From Curtobacterium pusillum (GTDB taxonomy: Bacteria; Actinomycetota; Actinomycetes; Actinomycetales; Microbacteriaceae), in the NCBI GenBank assembly GCA_002025645.1, contig CP018783.1:1240001-1304000 (forward strand): a stretch of 64,000 bases of DNA, in the 5' to 3' direction. Each line of letters begins with the position of its first letter. The first letter of the stretch is position 1. The notes below the pieces were generated by a model that was not told the DNA's origin, searched no databases, and worked only from the letters and a program-made list of their open reading frames with translations. A program made the translations under genes and the position numbers. Positions 1 to 7,707 of this stretch are shown here, one piece after another.

Positions 1-1415
1 CCCGGGGTGGTGCTGGTGCCGTCGCCGACGATGCCGATCCCGTTGCCGCCGATGGTGATCGGGAGGCTGATGACCGGGGTCAGCTGGGTGCCGGAGAGGA
101 GCCCGCCGTCGCCGGAGGTCGTTCCTCCGGCAGTCGGGGTCGTGCCCGAGGAACCGGTCGTCGACGGGGTCGTCGAGCCGGTGCTCGTGCCGTCACCGAC
201 CAGGCCGATGCCGTTCCCGCCGATCGTCACCGGCAGCGAGACCACCGGCGACACCTGCGAACCCGAGGCGATCCCGTCCGAACCGGAGGTCGAACTTCCG
301 GCAGCCGGGGCAGTGCCCGTGGAACCGGTCGTCGCCGGGGTCGTCGAGCCGGTGCTCGTGCCGTCACCGACCAGGCCGATGCCGTTGCCCGACACCGTGA
401 TCGGGACCGAGACGATCGGCGCGACCTGGGTGCCCGACGCAGTGCCGTCCGACCCGGAGGTCGATCCTCCGGCAGCCGGGGCCGTGCCCGTGGACCCCGT
501 CGCCGGCGTCGTCGGCGTCGTCGAACCGGTGCTCGTGCCGTCACCGAGGAGCCCGATGCCGTTCCCGCCGATCGTCACCGGCAGCGAGACGACCGGGGAC
601 ACCTGCGAACCCGAGGCGATCCCGTCCGCGCCGGAGGTCGAGCCCCCTGCGGCCGGGGTCGTACCCGTCGAACCCGTCGCCGGCGTCGTCGAACCAGCCG
701 ACGCGCCGTCACCGAGGACGCCGATGCCGTTGCCCGACACCGTGATCGGGACGGAGACGACCGGCGCCACCTGGGTGCCCGACGCCGTCCCGTCCGAACC
801 CGACGTCGTCGGAGCCGACGACGCTGCCGGAGCGGCGGGCGTCGGTGCCGTGGCGGGCGTCGACGCCGAGGTGGCGTCTCCCCCGACCGCGATCGCGTTG
901 CCGGAGGCGGTCACCGGGGCGGTGACGTCACCGGCGACCTGCGTGCCCGACGCGATGCCGTCCGAACCGGACGTCGCCGGAGCAGCGGCCGGTGCCGGAG
1001 CGGGCGCTGCGGGTGCCGGAGCGGCAGCGGGTGCCGGCGCCGACGCAGCAGCGTCGCCGCCGACGGCGATCGCGTTGCCCGAGACGTGCACGGGGGCCGT
1101 GACGTCCGGGACGACCTGGGTCCCGGACGCGACACCGTCAGCGCCCGAGGTGGACGGAGCCGCAGCCGGTGCTGCGGGTGCCGCGGGGGTGGCTGCCGGC
1201 GCGCTGCTCGTGACCGCGGACGCCGCGTGACCGAGGACTCCGAGTGCGTTGCCGGTCGCGGACACCGGGGCGTCGATGGACGGTGCCACCTGGGTGCCAG
1301 AGGCGGTGCCGTCCGCGCCGGAGGTCGTGGCCGCGTTCGCCGCGGCAGCACCCCCGAGCGTCAGCCCGCCGACGAAGAGGGCGAACCAGAGCCCTCTGGA
1401 GACGTACTTGTTCAT
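1..1415 (-). CDS. Chaplin-like repeat surface protein (3' end outside window)
   Basis: The frame is open to the left edge, so the C-terminus is missing. The start is the ATG at 1415, preceded by an AGGGAG Shine-Dalgarno. Residues 1-26 form a signal peptide ending near AAANA. At least eight imperfect repeats follow, separated by Ala/Pro-rich linkers; each has a Ser-Gly-x-Asp-Gly start, a SGTQV-type segment and a PVTVSGNAIGVxGD-type core. The core resembles the chaplin domain (NVxVCGNxVxVIG), but no cysteine is seen. Chaplins are secreted amphipathic proteins that coat aerial surfaces, so a cell-surface role is inferred. The next upstream gene in the same direction is another secreted Ala/Pro-rich protein, 86 bp away. 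The repeats are GC-rich and near identical, so unequal recombination or assembly collapse is possible. Confidence 0.75.
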   Translation of the reverse strand, partial: MNKYVSRGLWFALFVGGLTLGGAAAANAATTSGADGTASGTQVAPSIDAPVSATGNALGVLGHAASAVTSSAPAATPAAPAAPAAAPSTSGADGVASGTQVVPDVTAPVHVSGNAIAVGGDAAASAPAPAAAPAPAAPAPAPAAAPATSGSDGIASGTQVAGDVTAPVTASGNAIAVGGDATSASTPATAPTPAAPAASSAPTTSGSDGTASGTQVAPVVSVPITVSGNGIGVLGDGASAGSTTPATGSTGTTPAAGGSTSGADGIASGSQVSPVVSLPVTIGGNGIGLLGDGTSTGSTTPTTPATGSTGTAPAAGGSTSGSDGTASGTQVAPIVSVPITVSGNGIGLVGDGTSTGSTTPATTGSTGTAPAAGSSTSGSDGIASGSQVSPVVSLPVTIGGNGIGLVGDGTSTGSTTPSTTGSSGTTPTAGGTTSGDGGLLSGTQLTPVISLPITIGGNGIGIVGDGTSTTP

Positions 1416-1501
1416 GATCGTTGCTCCCTGATCGAGATGTGAGACCGACCGCGATGGCGGCCGGTGGTGCGTGCCTGCCGTGACGGACAGGCGCACCGAT
1501 C

Positions 1502-2827
1502 TCAGTCAGGGGCGACGTCGTGCTCGCCGACGACCGACGCGGGGACGGCGTCGTCGGAGAGGGTGCCGCGTGACCCCGCGGCGAGGGAGATCTGTCCGCC
1601 GGTGGAACCGACGATGCCGACGGCGGCTGCGGCGCCGGCCGAACCCGCGGCGCTGCCGCCGAGGACTCCGGAACCGTTCCCGTCGAACGGGCCGTCACCG
1701 TGACCGGTGCCGTGCCCCTCGGGGACGAGGAGCGCGCGGCCGCCGAACGTGACGTCCTGCGCGGCGTCCGCGACCTGCGCGGCTCCGGCGACCACCGTCG
1801 CCCGCACCGCGGACGCGGAGGCGGTCTGCGCGGAGTCGGACCGCTGCGCCGCTGCGGGCGGCACCGCCGCAGCCGTGACTGCGACGCGCACACCGGTGGC
1901 CGACGTCGTCGGCCCGGACGGCGTGGTGGAGCTGCCGCCCACCGGGCCGGAGGGGACACCGGGGACGGGATCCGTGCCTCCAGGCAGGGTTCCGCCGATC
2001 ACCGGGGGGAGGCCGTCCACCACGCCGGGGAGGGAACCGACGGTCGTCCCGACGCCGCCGAGGGTGTCGTCGACCAGCCCGGTGACCGGGCGGGTGACGG
2101 TCCCGAGCGTGTCGTCACCGACGACGGCGCCGACGATCGGCAGACCGCCGAGCACCTGGTCGAGCGTGTGGACGACGGTGGTCACGGGACGCGCGTCGGT
2201 GAGCGACTGCACGGTGCCGGTGACGGGGCGCAGCACGGTCACGACCGCGTCGGTGAGCGGCCTGGAGGCACTGCTCGCGACTGTCGGATCGGCCTGCGTC
2301 GCGGGGGTGGTCGGTGCTGTCCCGGCGGCCGGCGCGTGCGAGGCGGCGGGTGCCGACGTGCTCGGTGCGGCGGGTGCCGGAGCGGCCGCCACGGGAGCGG
2401 GGCTCGACGGCGCGGCAGCCGGTGCCGGCGCGGCGGGGGCCGGCGCTGCTGCGACCGGCCAAGGTGCTGCGGGCGCCGGAGCCGGCGCCGCCGGAGCGGG
2501 TGCGGGTGTGGCAGGTGCCGGGGCAGGTGCAGCCGGAGCGGGTGCCACCGGCGCGACCGCCGTCCGGACCGGTTCCACGACGTCCTGCACGACGTGACCG
2601 ACGCCTCCGGCGACGCCGTGGACGGTGTCGCCGAGGCCCTGGACCAGGCCACCGACCAGTCCACGCTGCTGCGACTGCTGGGGCTGGGGTGCGGTCCCGG
2701 GCGTCGCGGCGGAGGCCGGGCGGGCGCCCAGGACGAGCGAGAGCAGCACGAGGGCAGCAGCGATCCCGACGCCGAGGACGGCGTACCGGACGATCGCGCG
2801 CCAGGGTGCGCGCAACGGCTGATCCAT
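1502..2827 (-). CDS. Secreted Ala/Pro-rich repeat protein
   Basis: A 441-residue protein. The ATG at 2827 is chosen because AGGAGGTG lies 6-8 nt before it; the frame extends further upstream without a better site. Residues about 10-40 hold a basic start and one hydrophobic helix ending in an ASA-type cleavage site. A Val/Gly-rich helical part (about 45-90) follows, then a long low-complexity run of Ala-Pro pairs (about 95-200), a part with repeated PVTG/LGG elements around residues 220-310, and a Gly-rich C-terminus. I recognise no catalytic domain. It sits just upstream of the chaplin-like gene in the same direction and may be cotranscribed. Role unknown; a cell-wall or surface-layer protein is the simplest reading. 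Confidence 0.7.
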   Translation of the reverse strand: MDQPLRAPWRAIVRYAVLGVGIAAALVLLSLVLGARPASAATPGTAPQPQQSQQRGLVGGLVQGLGDTVHGVAGGVGHVVQDVVEPVRTAVAPVAPAPAAPAPAPATPAPAPAAPAPAPAAPWPVAAAPAPAAPAPAAAPSSPAPVAAAPAPAAPSTSAPAASHAPAAGTAPTTPATQADPTVASSASRPLTDAVVTVLRPVTGTVQSLTDARPVTTVVHTLDQVLGGLPIVGAVVGDDTLGTVTRPVTGLVDDTLGGVGTTVGSLPGVVDGLPPVIGGTLPGGTDPVPGVPSGPVGGSSTTPSGPTTSATGVRVAVTAAAVPPAAAQRSDSAQTASASAVRATVVAGAAQVADAAQDVTFGGRALLVPEGHGTGHGDGPFDGNGSGVLGGSAAGSAGAAAAVGIVGSTGGQISLAAGSRGTLSDDAVPASVVGEHDVAPD

Positions 2828-2938
2828 GCGCTCACCTCCTGATCTCGGCTGCGCACGTAGAGTGGTTGATCGGCACGGTACGCCGCTCCGCTCCGGAACG
2901 CACCCTGTTTCGGAAGAAATCGTCAGGAAAGGCCGGTC

Positions 2939-3370
2939 TTGGTCTCGATCTTCAACGCTCCGACCCGCAACCTCGACATCGTGACGCTGCACGAGATCCT
3001 GCGCCTCCGCCAGGACGTCTTCGTCGTCGAGCAGGGGGCCGCCTACCCCGACATCGACGGGCGCGACCTCGAGCCGGGCACGCTGCAGTTCTGGGCGGGG
3101 CAGGGGTCCGTCGACGCAACGCTCCGGCTCCTCCGCGAACCTGACGGCACCGAGCGCATCGGCCGCGTCGCCACCGCTGCCGCCGCCCGCGGGCAGGGTC
3201 TCGCGGCGCAGCTGATGGAGGCCGCCATCGCCGAGGCCCGCTCCCCGCGGATCGCGATCGACGCGCAGGCACACCTCGAGCAGTGGTACGCCCGGTTCGG
3301 GTTCGTGCGCTCCGGCGAGGACTTCTCCGAGGACGGCATCCCGCACCTCCCGATGGCGCGGACGCGCTGA
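2939..3370 (+). CDS. ElaA-family GNAT N-acetyltransferase
   Basis: A 143-residue single-domain GNAT protein, normal length for ElaA. The start is a TTG with AGGAAAGG about 8 nt upstream. ElaA hallmarks are visible: RLRQDVFVVEQ near residue 25, a YPDIDGRDLE segment near residue 37, and the acetyl-CoA loop ARGQGLAAQLM near residue 80 (the R/QxxGxG/A motif). The C-terminal YARFGF segment closes the fold. The substrate of ElaA proteins is not established. It is convergent with the Lrp-family gene, with only 17 bp between the two stops. Confidence 0.85.
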   Translation: MVSIFNAPTRNLDIVTLHEILRLRQDVFVVEQGAAYPDIDGRDLEPGTLQFWAGQGSVDATLRLLREPDGTERIGRVATAAAARGQGLAAQLMEAAIAEARSPRIAIDAQAHLEQWYARFGFVRSGEDFSEDGIPHLPMARTR

Positions 3371-3387
3371 CCGTCAGGCGCTGATCG

Positions 3388-3915
3388 TCAGGCGCGCCAG
3401 CGGCGGAGTTCGTCGAACGACCGGCCCTGGTGCGCGCGGTCCGCCACGAGCCGTTCGAAGACGATGTTCGTCTGCGTCGTGGCCACCGACGGGTCCCCGC
3501 TGAGCTCGTCGGCCACGAAGTCCCGGAGCTGTTCGGTGGACGTGCAGGCGATGTGCACCAGGAAGTCCTTGTCCCCGGCGAGGAACGACACGTCCTGCAC
3601 GACGGGCACCCGGAGCAGGCGCTTCGCGAAGTCGCGGAGCTCGTGCCGTGCCGCGGCGTGCACCCGCACCGAGACCATCGCCTCGATCGCGAACCCGAGC
3701 CGGGCGACGTCCACCTCGGCGCGGTAGCCGCGGATGATCCCGGCGTCCTCGAGGGCGCGGACCCGGGTCAGGCACGTCGACGGTGCGATGCCCACCGCAG
3801 CGGCCAGCCGGTTGTTCGGGATCCGGGCGTCGGCGGCCAGGGTCCAGAGTATCCGTTCGTCGACCTCGTCGAGGCGCGGAGCGGGGTCGGGGCGGCGGAC
3901 GGGACGATCGGACAC
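3388..3915 (-). CDS. Lrp/AsnC family transcriptional regulator
   Basis: 175 residues. An N-terminal winged HTH (about 18-62, starting DERILWTLAADARI) is followed by the ligand-sensing RAM domain (about 80-155). Family members bind DNA as dimers or octamers and respond to amino acids. The start is a GTG with no Shine-Dalgarno; a TAGCGT hexamer ends 6 nt upstream, so the mRNA is probably leaderless. No amino-acid gene is adjacent, so its target is unknown. The 17 nt to the TetR stop on the same strand suggests possible read-through from the TetR gene. Confidence 0.88.
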   Translation of the reverse strand: MSDRPVRRPDPAPRLDEVDERILWTLAADARIPNNRLAAAVGIAPSTCLTRVRALEDAGIIRGYRAEVDVARLGFAIEAMVSVRVHAAARHELRDFAKRLLRVPVVQDVSFLAGDKDFLVHIACTSTEQLRDFVADELSGDPSVATTQTNIVFERLVADRAHQGRSFDELRRWRA

Positions 3916-3932
3916 GCCTCGACGCTACCGGG

Positions 3933-4529
3933 TCACTCCGCGGACCGCGCCGCGGTCGTCCCGCTGAGCAGGGCCCGCAGGGCGTCCTCGAGCGGACCGG
4001 CCACGGCCGCGGCGTCCGCGGAGGCGAGCGGTTCGACCTGCGTCGAGGTCCGCAGCATCGACATGCCGAGCACCACCGAGAGCGCGATCTCGGCGCGGAC
4101 GAGGAGGTCGTCGGTGACCTCGCGGCCGACGACACCGGCCAGGCGTTCAGCGTACCGGCGCAGCGTCTCGCGACGGATGGCGTCGGCAGCGTCGTCGCCC
4201 GAGGAGCGGAGCAGCAGCATGAGCTGCATCGAGTCCTCGTCCGTCGGGGACTGGACGATGTGCCCGATCAGGTCGCCGAGGGCACGGTCGAGGTCGGGGC
4301 CCTGTCGTTCCTCGACGTCGCCCTCCGAGCGGAGGTCGCGCACGACGCGGTCGAGGCAGGCGCGGAAGAGCCCTTCCTTCGACACGAAGTAGCGGTTGAT
4401 GAGCGCCACGTTCACCCCGGCGTCGGCAGCGATGTCCCGGACGGTGGTCGCCCGGTAGCCGTCGAACGCGAAGCGACGTCGGGCCGCCTGCACGAGCAGC
4501 AGTCGGGTGGCCGCGGCGTCCTTGCTCAT
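3933..4529 (-). CDS. TetR family repressor of the adjacent MFS exporter
   Basis: 198 residues. The N-terminal HTH (about 24-55, with TTVRDIAADAGVNVALINRYF) is classic TetR, and the recognition helix ends in the conserved YFVSKEGLF. The C-terminal helical part would bind a drug-like ligand. It is divergent from an MFS exporter across a 109-bp gap carrying two 16-bp palindromes, the usual layout for repressor and target pump. The ATG has no Shine-Dalgarno, but TACGCT lies 6 nt before it, so transcription is probably leaderless. The more distal palindrome would cover the -35 region of this promoter, implying autorepression. Confidence 0.9.
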   Translation of the reverse strand: MSKDAAATRLLLVQAARRRFAFDGYRATTVRDIAADAGVNVALINRYFVSKEGLFRACLDRVVRDLRSEGDVEERQGPDLDRALGDLIGHIVQSPTDEDSMQLMLLLRSSGDDAADAIRRETLRRYAERLAGVVGREVTDDLLVRAEIALSVVLGMSMLRTSTQVEPLASADAAAVAGPLEDALRALLSGTTAARSAE

Positions 4530-4535
4530 GGTCGA

Positions 4536-4541
4536 AGCGTA
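4536..4541 (-). promoter_or_regulatory. Predicted -10 element of the TetR gene
   Basis: On the minus strand the hexamer reads TACGCT and ends 6 nt before the ATG, placing the transcript start at or next to the start codon. The matching -35 position would fall at about 4559-4564, inside the first TetR operator. Seen in sequence; promoter activity is inferred. Confidence 0.5.
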
Positions 4542-4558
4542 CCGGCTCCGACCGCGAT

Positions 4559-4574
4559 GTAAGCAAGTGTTGAC
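4559..4574. promoter_or_regulatory. TetR operator O1
   Basis: The 16-mer GTAAGCAAGTGTTGAC is an imperfect palindrome close to GTAAACANNTGTTTAC, a shape common for TetR regulators of efflux pumps. It is flanked by CGAT on the left and ATCG on the right, extending the symmetry to 24 bp. It overlaps a TTGACA (4570-4575) that can serve as the -35 box of the MFS gene, and also the -35 region of tetR. Confidence 0.7.
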
Positions 4575-4597
4575 ATCGACGCCGAACCGCGTACCCT
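4570..4597 (+). promoter_or_regulatory. Predicted promoter of the MFS exporter
   Basis: TTGACA at 4570-4575 and TACCCT at 4592-4597 are separated by 16 bp, giving a transcript start near 4604. That start coincides with the second operator, so bound repressor would block polymerase at both -35 and start site. Inferred from sequence. Confidence 0.55.
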
Positions 4598-4603
4598 CGT
4601 CAA

Positions 4604-4619
4604 GTCAGCAACTGTTTAC
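4604..4619. promoter_or_regulatory. TetR operator O2
   Basis: GTCAGCAACTGTTTAC is a near-perfect palindrome of the same family as O1; in inverted orientation it matches O1 in 11 of 16 positions and shares the flanking ATCG. It lies at the predicted transcript start of the MFS gene, 20 bp before its ATG. Confidence 0.7.
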
Positions 4620-4638
4620 ATCGACCGTACGGAGCACG

Positions 4639-6114
4639 ATGACCGAGACCATGGCGACCCCGCGGACCGGGTCCCACCCCACCACCGACGGACGGCGGCC
4701 GAACAGCACGGCGATCATCGTCTACCTGTCCCTCGGCGGCCTGTCCTTCGCGGTGCTGCAGTCGCTCGTCGCCCCGGCGCTCTCCACGATCGGCCAGGAC
4801 CTCGGCGCCTCGACCAGCGCCACCAGCTGGGTCCTCACCGCCTACCTGCTCTCGGCGTCCGTGCTCACGCCGATCCTCGGCCGGCTCGGGGACATGGTCG
4901 GCAAGCGCAAGGTCCTCATCGTCGTGCTGTCGATCCTGCTCGTGGGCGCCGTGCTCGCCGCCCTCGCGCCGAACCTCGGCACGCTCATCGTCGGTCGCGC
5001 GCTCCAGGGTGCCGCCGGCGCGGTGATGCCGCTGTCGATCGGCATCGTGCGCGACGAGCTCCCGAAGGAGAAGGTCAGCGTCACGATCGGCCTGCTCTCC
5101 GCGATCTTCGGCATCGGCGCCGGCGTCGGCATCGTCGCCGCCGGCCCGATCGTCGAGCACCTGTCGTGGCACTGGCTGTTCTGGCTGCCCGCGGTGCTCG
5201 TCGTCATCGCGCTGCTCGGCGCGGTCTTCGGCATGCCGGAGTCCCCCGTGCGGAAGCCCGGCCGGCTCGACATGGTCGGCACGTTCGTCCTCGCGGTCTC
5301 CCTCGTGGCGATCCTCCTCGCGATCAGCGAGGGCGAGACCTGGGGCTGGGGCGACGGCAAGACCGTCGGCCTGCTGATCCTCGGCGCCGTCGCCCTCGTC
5401 GCGTTCGTCCTCGTGGAGCTCCGTGTCGCCGAACCGCTCATCGACGTCCGCCTGTTCGCGGTGCGCGGTGTCTGGACGGCCCACGTCGTCGCCCTCGTCT
5501 TCGGCTTCGCGATGTTCGGCACGTTCGTCCTCGTCCCGACCCTGCTGCAGCTGCCGACCGCCGTCGGCTACGGCTTCGGCAAGGACGTCACCGAGGCCGG
5601 CCTCTTCCTGCTGCCGACCGTCGTCATGATGATCGTCGCCGGACCGATCGCCGGCATCCTGGTCCGCAAGGTCGGGCCGAAGCCGCCGATGCTGCTCGGT
5701 GGGATCGCCATCGTCGCCGCGTTCCTCATCCCCGCGATCTCGCACGCCGCCATCGCCGAGGTCGTCGTGTCCGGCGTCCTGACCGGCATCGGCATCGGTC
5801 TCGCCCTCGCGGCGTGCTCGAACGCGATCATCGAGAGCGTCCCGGCGAACCAGACCGGCGAGGCCATCAGCGCGAACACCGTCGTCCGGACCATCGGCTC
5901 CAGCGTCGGCACCGCCGTGATCGCGGCGCTCATCACCTCGCACAGCACCCCGCAGGGCCTGCCGACCGACGACGCCTTCACGATCGGCTTCTGGGCCTGC
6001 ACCGGCGTCGCGGTGCTCGCCGTCGTCGGCGCGCTCATCGCGCCGTCGATGCGTGCGCGCCGCGCCGCGGCGGCCGCTCGCGGCATCGACGACCTGGACG
6101 AGGTCGCCTCCTGA
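4639..6114 (+). CDS. MFS multidrug exporter, DHA2 type
   Basis: 491 residues with about 12-14 hydrophobic helices. The ATG at 4639 is chosen because GGAG precedes it and because the frame upstream runs through the operators. DHA2 signs: the WVLTAYLLSASVLTPILGRLGD segment after helix 1, LGRLGDMVGKRK loop near residue 90, a motif-C-like stretch IFGIGAGVGIVAAGPI, and LSWHWLFWLPAVL after it. The family expels drugs and other hydrophobic compounds using the proton gradient. Expression is probably controlled by the divergent TetR gene through two operators. Substrate cannot be told from sequence. Confidence 0.88.
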   Translation: MTETMATPRTGSHPTTDGRRPNSTAIIVYLSLGGLSFAVLQSLVAPALSTIGQDLGASTSATSWVLTAYLLSASVLTPILGRLGDMVGKRKVLIVVLSILLVGAVLAALAPNLGTLIVGRALQGAAGAVMPLSIGIVRDELPKEKVSVTIGLLSAIFGIGAGVGIVAAGPIVEHLSWHWLFWLPAVLVVIALLGAVFGMPESPVRKPGRLDMVGTFVLAVSLVAILLAISEGETWGWGDGKTVGLLILGAVALVAFVLVELRVAEPLIDVRLFAVRGVWTAHVVALVFGFAMFGTFVLVPTLLQLPTAVGYGFGKDVTEAGLFLLPTVVMMIVAGPIAGILVRKVGPKPPMLLGGIAIVAAFLIPAISHAAIAEVVVSGVLTGIGIGLALAACSNAIIESVPANQTGEAISANTVVRTIGSSVGTAVIAALITSHSTPQGLPTDDAFTIGFWACTGVAVLAVVGALIAPSMRARRAAAAARGIDDLDEVAS

Positions 6115-6133
6115 CGCCCTGGTGGTGACCACC

Positions 6134-6178
6134 CCTGGAGGCCCGGCCCGCGTCGACGACGCGAGCCGGGCCTCCAGG
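6134..6178 (+). terminator. Long hairpin terminator after the MFS gene
   Basis: Arms CCTGGAGGCCCGGC and GCCGGGCCTCCAGG pair perfectly (14 bp), with a second inner stem CGCGTC/GACGCG. It begins 20 bp after the MFS stop. No U-tract follows. The outer arm belongs to the CCTCCAG repeat family seen elsewhere in the window. Confidence 0.65.
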
Positions 6179-6311
6179 CGGTTGCGCCCACTGCACCCGA
6201 CCCGCGCCGACCTGGGAGGTGCCCGAGCGTGCACGCAGACGACGTGACGATCCTCGGAGTCGCAGCGTCCCACGGACGGACGCGGAGCACCGCGCCCGGA
6301 CAGGAGACCCC

Positions 6312-6728
6312 ATGAGCACCACCGACCACGACGACACCACCACGACCGGCAAGCCGTCCTTCCGCGACACCGTCACCGCGGGACTCGTGCAGAAGGCCCT
6401 CGAGCCGGTGCTGCGCGCCGTGCGTGACGAGGTCGCCTCGGCGCGGCGGGAGATCTCCGAACGAGCGAACGGCGCGAAGACCGGCCTGGTGCTCGCCGGG
6501 ATCGCCGTGGGCTTCGCGCTGACGACGCTCGTCCTGCTCGCCGGGCTCGTGGTCGCGCTGATCGCCCTTGCGCTGCCGGTGTGGGCCGCGGTGGGCATCA
6601 CGTTCGTGGTGTTCGCGATCGTCACGGCGATCCTCGGCGTCGTCGGGCTCCGTGGCATCCGCCGTGGTGTCCCGCCGGTGCCCAAGGACACGATCCACGA
6701 GGCGAAGGATCGGGTGACGAACCGCTGA
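6312..6728 (+). CDS. Holin-X family (Phage_holin_3_6-like) membrane protein
   Basis: 138 residues. The ATG at 6312 follows CAGGAGA. A charged N-terminal region (1-55) contains an amphipathic helix with basic and acidic residues, followed by two strong hydrophobic helices (about 58-80 and 88-110) and a basic GLRGIRRG tail. This matches the actinobacterial putative holin-X superfamily (PF07332). In chromosomes these proteins are not phage lysis genes, and their role is unsettled. No phage gene is nearby. Its leader after the MFS terminator is 133 bp. Confidence 0.7.
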   Translation: MSTTDHDDTTTTGKPSFRDTVTAGLVQKALEPVLRAVRDEVASARREISERANGAKTGLVLAGIAVGFALTTLVLLAGLVVALIALALPVWAAVGITFVVFAIVTAILGVVGLRGIRRGVPPVPKDTIHEAKDRVTNR

Positions 6729-6740
6729 GGCCGGACGCCG

Positions 6741-7247
6741 CTACATCGCGAGCGTCATGCCGACGACGGCGACCGTCATCGCGAACACCTCGCCGCTCCG
6801 CACCGCCCGTCGGTCATCGCGCGCCCACTCGTACCGGAGCAGCCACCCGCTGAACGCCGAGTAGCCGATCACGCCGGCGCCGAGCACCGCGGTCAACGCG
6901 ATCCCGTGCCCGGCGTGTCCGTCAGCGATGCCGGTCGCGTGGCCCATCAGGAGCATGCCCGCCATCACGACCGCGGAGAGCGCGCGGTGCACGTCCATCG
7001 GCTCGGCCCGGCGGCCGTCCGCTCGACGACGGCGCATCACCGGCAGCGGGGCGAGGAGCAGGAGCAGGGTCGCCGCGAGGAGCGTCCACACGGCTCCGGC
7101 GTGCACGACGGACATCAGCATCGCGACGAGCATCACGGCCGCCGGGACGATCACACCCGGTCGCGGCCGGTAGCGGTCACCGACGATGCAGCACACCGAC
7201 GCGAACTGCGGCACGACGAGCATGGCGTCGGCGACGGTCTCGTGCAC
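6741..7247 (-). CDS. Membrane protein of unknown function
   Basis: 168 residues with four or five hydrophobic stretches (about 30-50, 50-70, 85-105, 112-132, 150-168), a basic loop MRRRRADGRR near residue 70, and several His residues in the membrane parts (VVHAG, LLMGHATG, DGHAGHG). I do not recognise the family. Convergent with the holin-X gene (12 bp between stops). Codon use matches neighbours. Confidence 0.6.
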   Translation of the reverse strand: MHETVADAMLVVPQFASVCCIVGDRYRPRPGVIVPAAVMLVAMLMSVVHAGAVWTLLAATLLLLLAPLPVMRRRRADGRRAEPMDVHRALSAVVMAGMLLMGHATGIADGHAGHGIALTAVLGAGVIGYSAFSGWLLRYEWARDDRRAVRSGEVFAMTVAVVGMTLAM

Positions 7248-7284
7248 GGCGTGTCCTCGGGTGCGGCGGCTGGTGCGGGGTGGG

Positions 7285-7674
7285 TCAGTCCTCGGCGCGG
7301 GAAGCGGCCTTCGCGGCGCGTTCCTGCTTCACGCGGGCGTTCTCGGCGTGCACGGCGGCCTGGGTCGCACGCTCACGGACGAGCCACTCGGGCTTCTGCT
7401 CGAGCAGCGTCTTGATCTCGGACGTGGTCAGCGGCTCGTCGATGCCCGCACGGGTCAGCCCCGAGATCGACACGCCGAGCTTCTGCGCCACGACGGGTCG
7501 CGGGTGCGGGCCGTCGCGACGGAGGTCCTCGAGCCAGGTCGGGGGTTCCGTGCGGAGTTCGTCGAACGCGGTCCGGCTGATCGGCGCGCTCTGGAAGGTC
7601 TCCGGGGCGGCCGCCAGCAGGATGCCGAGCTTCTTCGCGGCCGTCTCGGGCTTCATGGTCTGTTCCTGCGCCAT
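7285..7674 (-). CDS. DUF5997 family protein
   Basis: 129 residues. It matches the actinobacterial DUF5997 pattern: MKPETAAKKLGILL at the start, PPTWLEDLRRDGPHPRPVV in the middle, KLGVSISGL, then a helical, charged C-terminus. An alternative start is the ATG at 7656 (MKPET). I prefer 7674 because TACCCT ends 7 nt before it, matching the leaderless pattern of this genome. Function unknown. The head-to-head LysR-like partner gene starts only 33 bp away, a pairing I associate with this family. Confidence 0.75.
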   Translation of the reverse strand: MAQEQTMKPETAAKKLGILLAAAPETFQSAPISRTAFDELRTEPPTWLEDLRRDGPHPRPVVAQKLGVSISGLTRAGIDEPLTTSEIKTLLEQKPEWLVRERATQAAVHAENARVKQERAAKAASRAED

Positions 7675-7681
7675 ACCCCCA

Positions 7682-7700
7682 AGGGTACGGCCCCTATGCT
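7682..7700. promoter_or_regulatory. Divergent leaderless promoters of the DUF5997 and LysR-like genes
   Basis: Minus-strand TACCCT (7682-7687) lies 7 nt before the ATG at 7674; plus-strand TATGCT (7695-7700) lies 7 nt before the ATG at 7708. Both genes would be transcribed leaderless from a 33-bp gap, so their polymerase footprints must overlap and compete. Confidence 0.55.
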
Positions 7701-7707
7701 CGGTTGC

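Noticed and set aside
7-1230. Plus-strand 407-codon frame
   Set aside because: The minus-strand frame has a signal peptide, Shine-Dalgarno and clear protein repeats; the plus frame is its complement and has none.
6312-6728. Prophage holin
   Set aside because: Holin-X family proteins are common chromosomal membrane proteins in actinobacteria and no phage gene is nearby.
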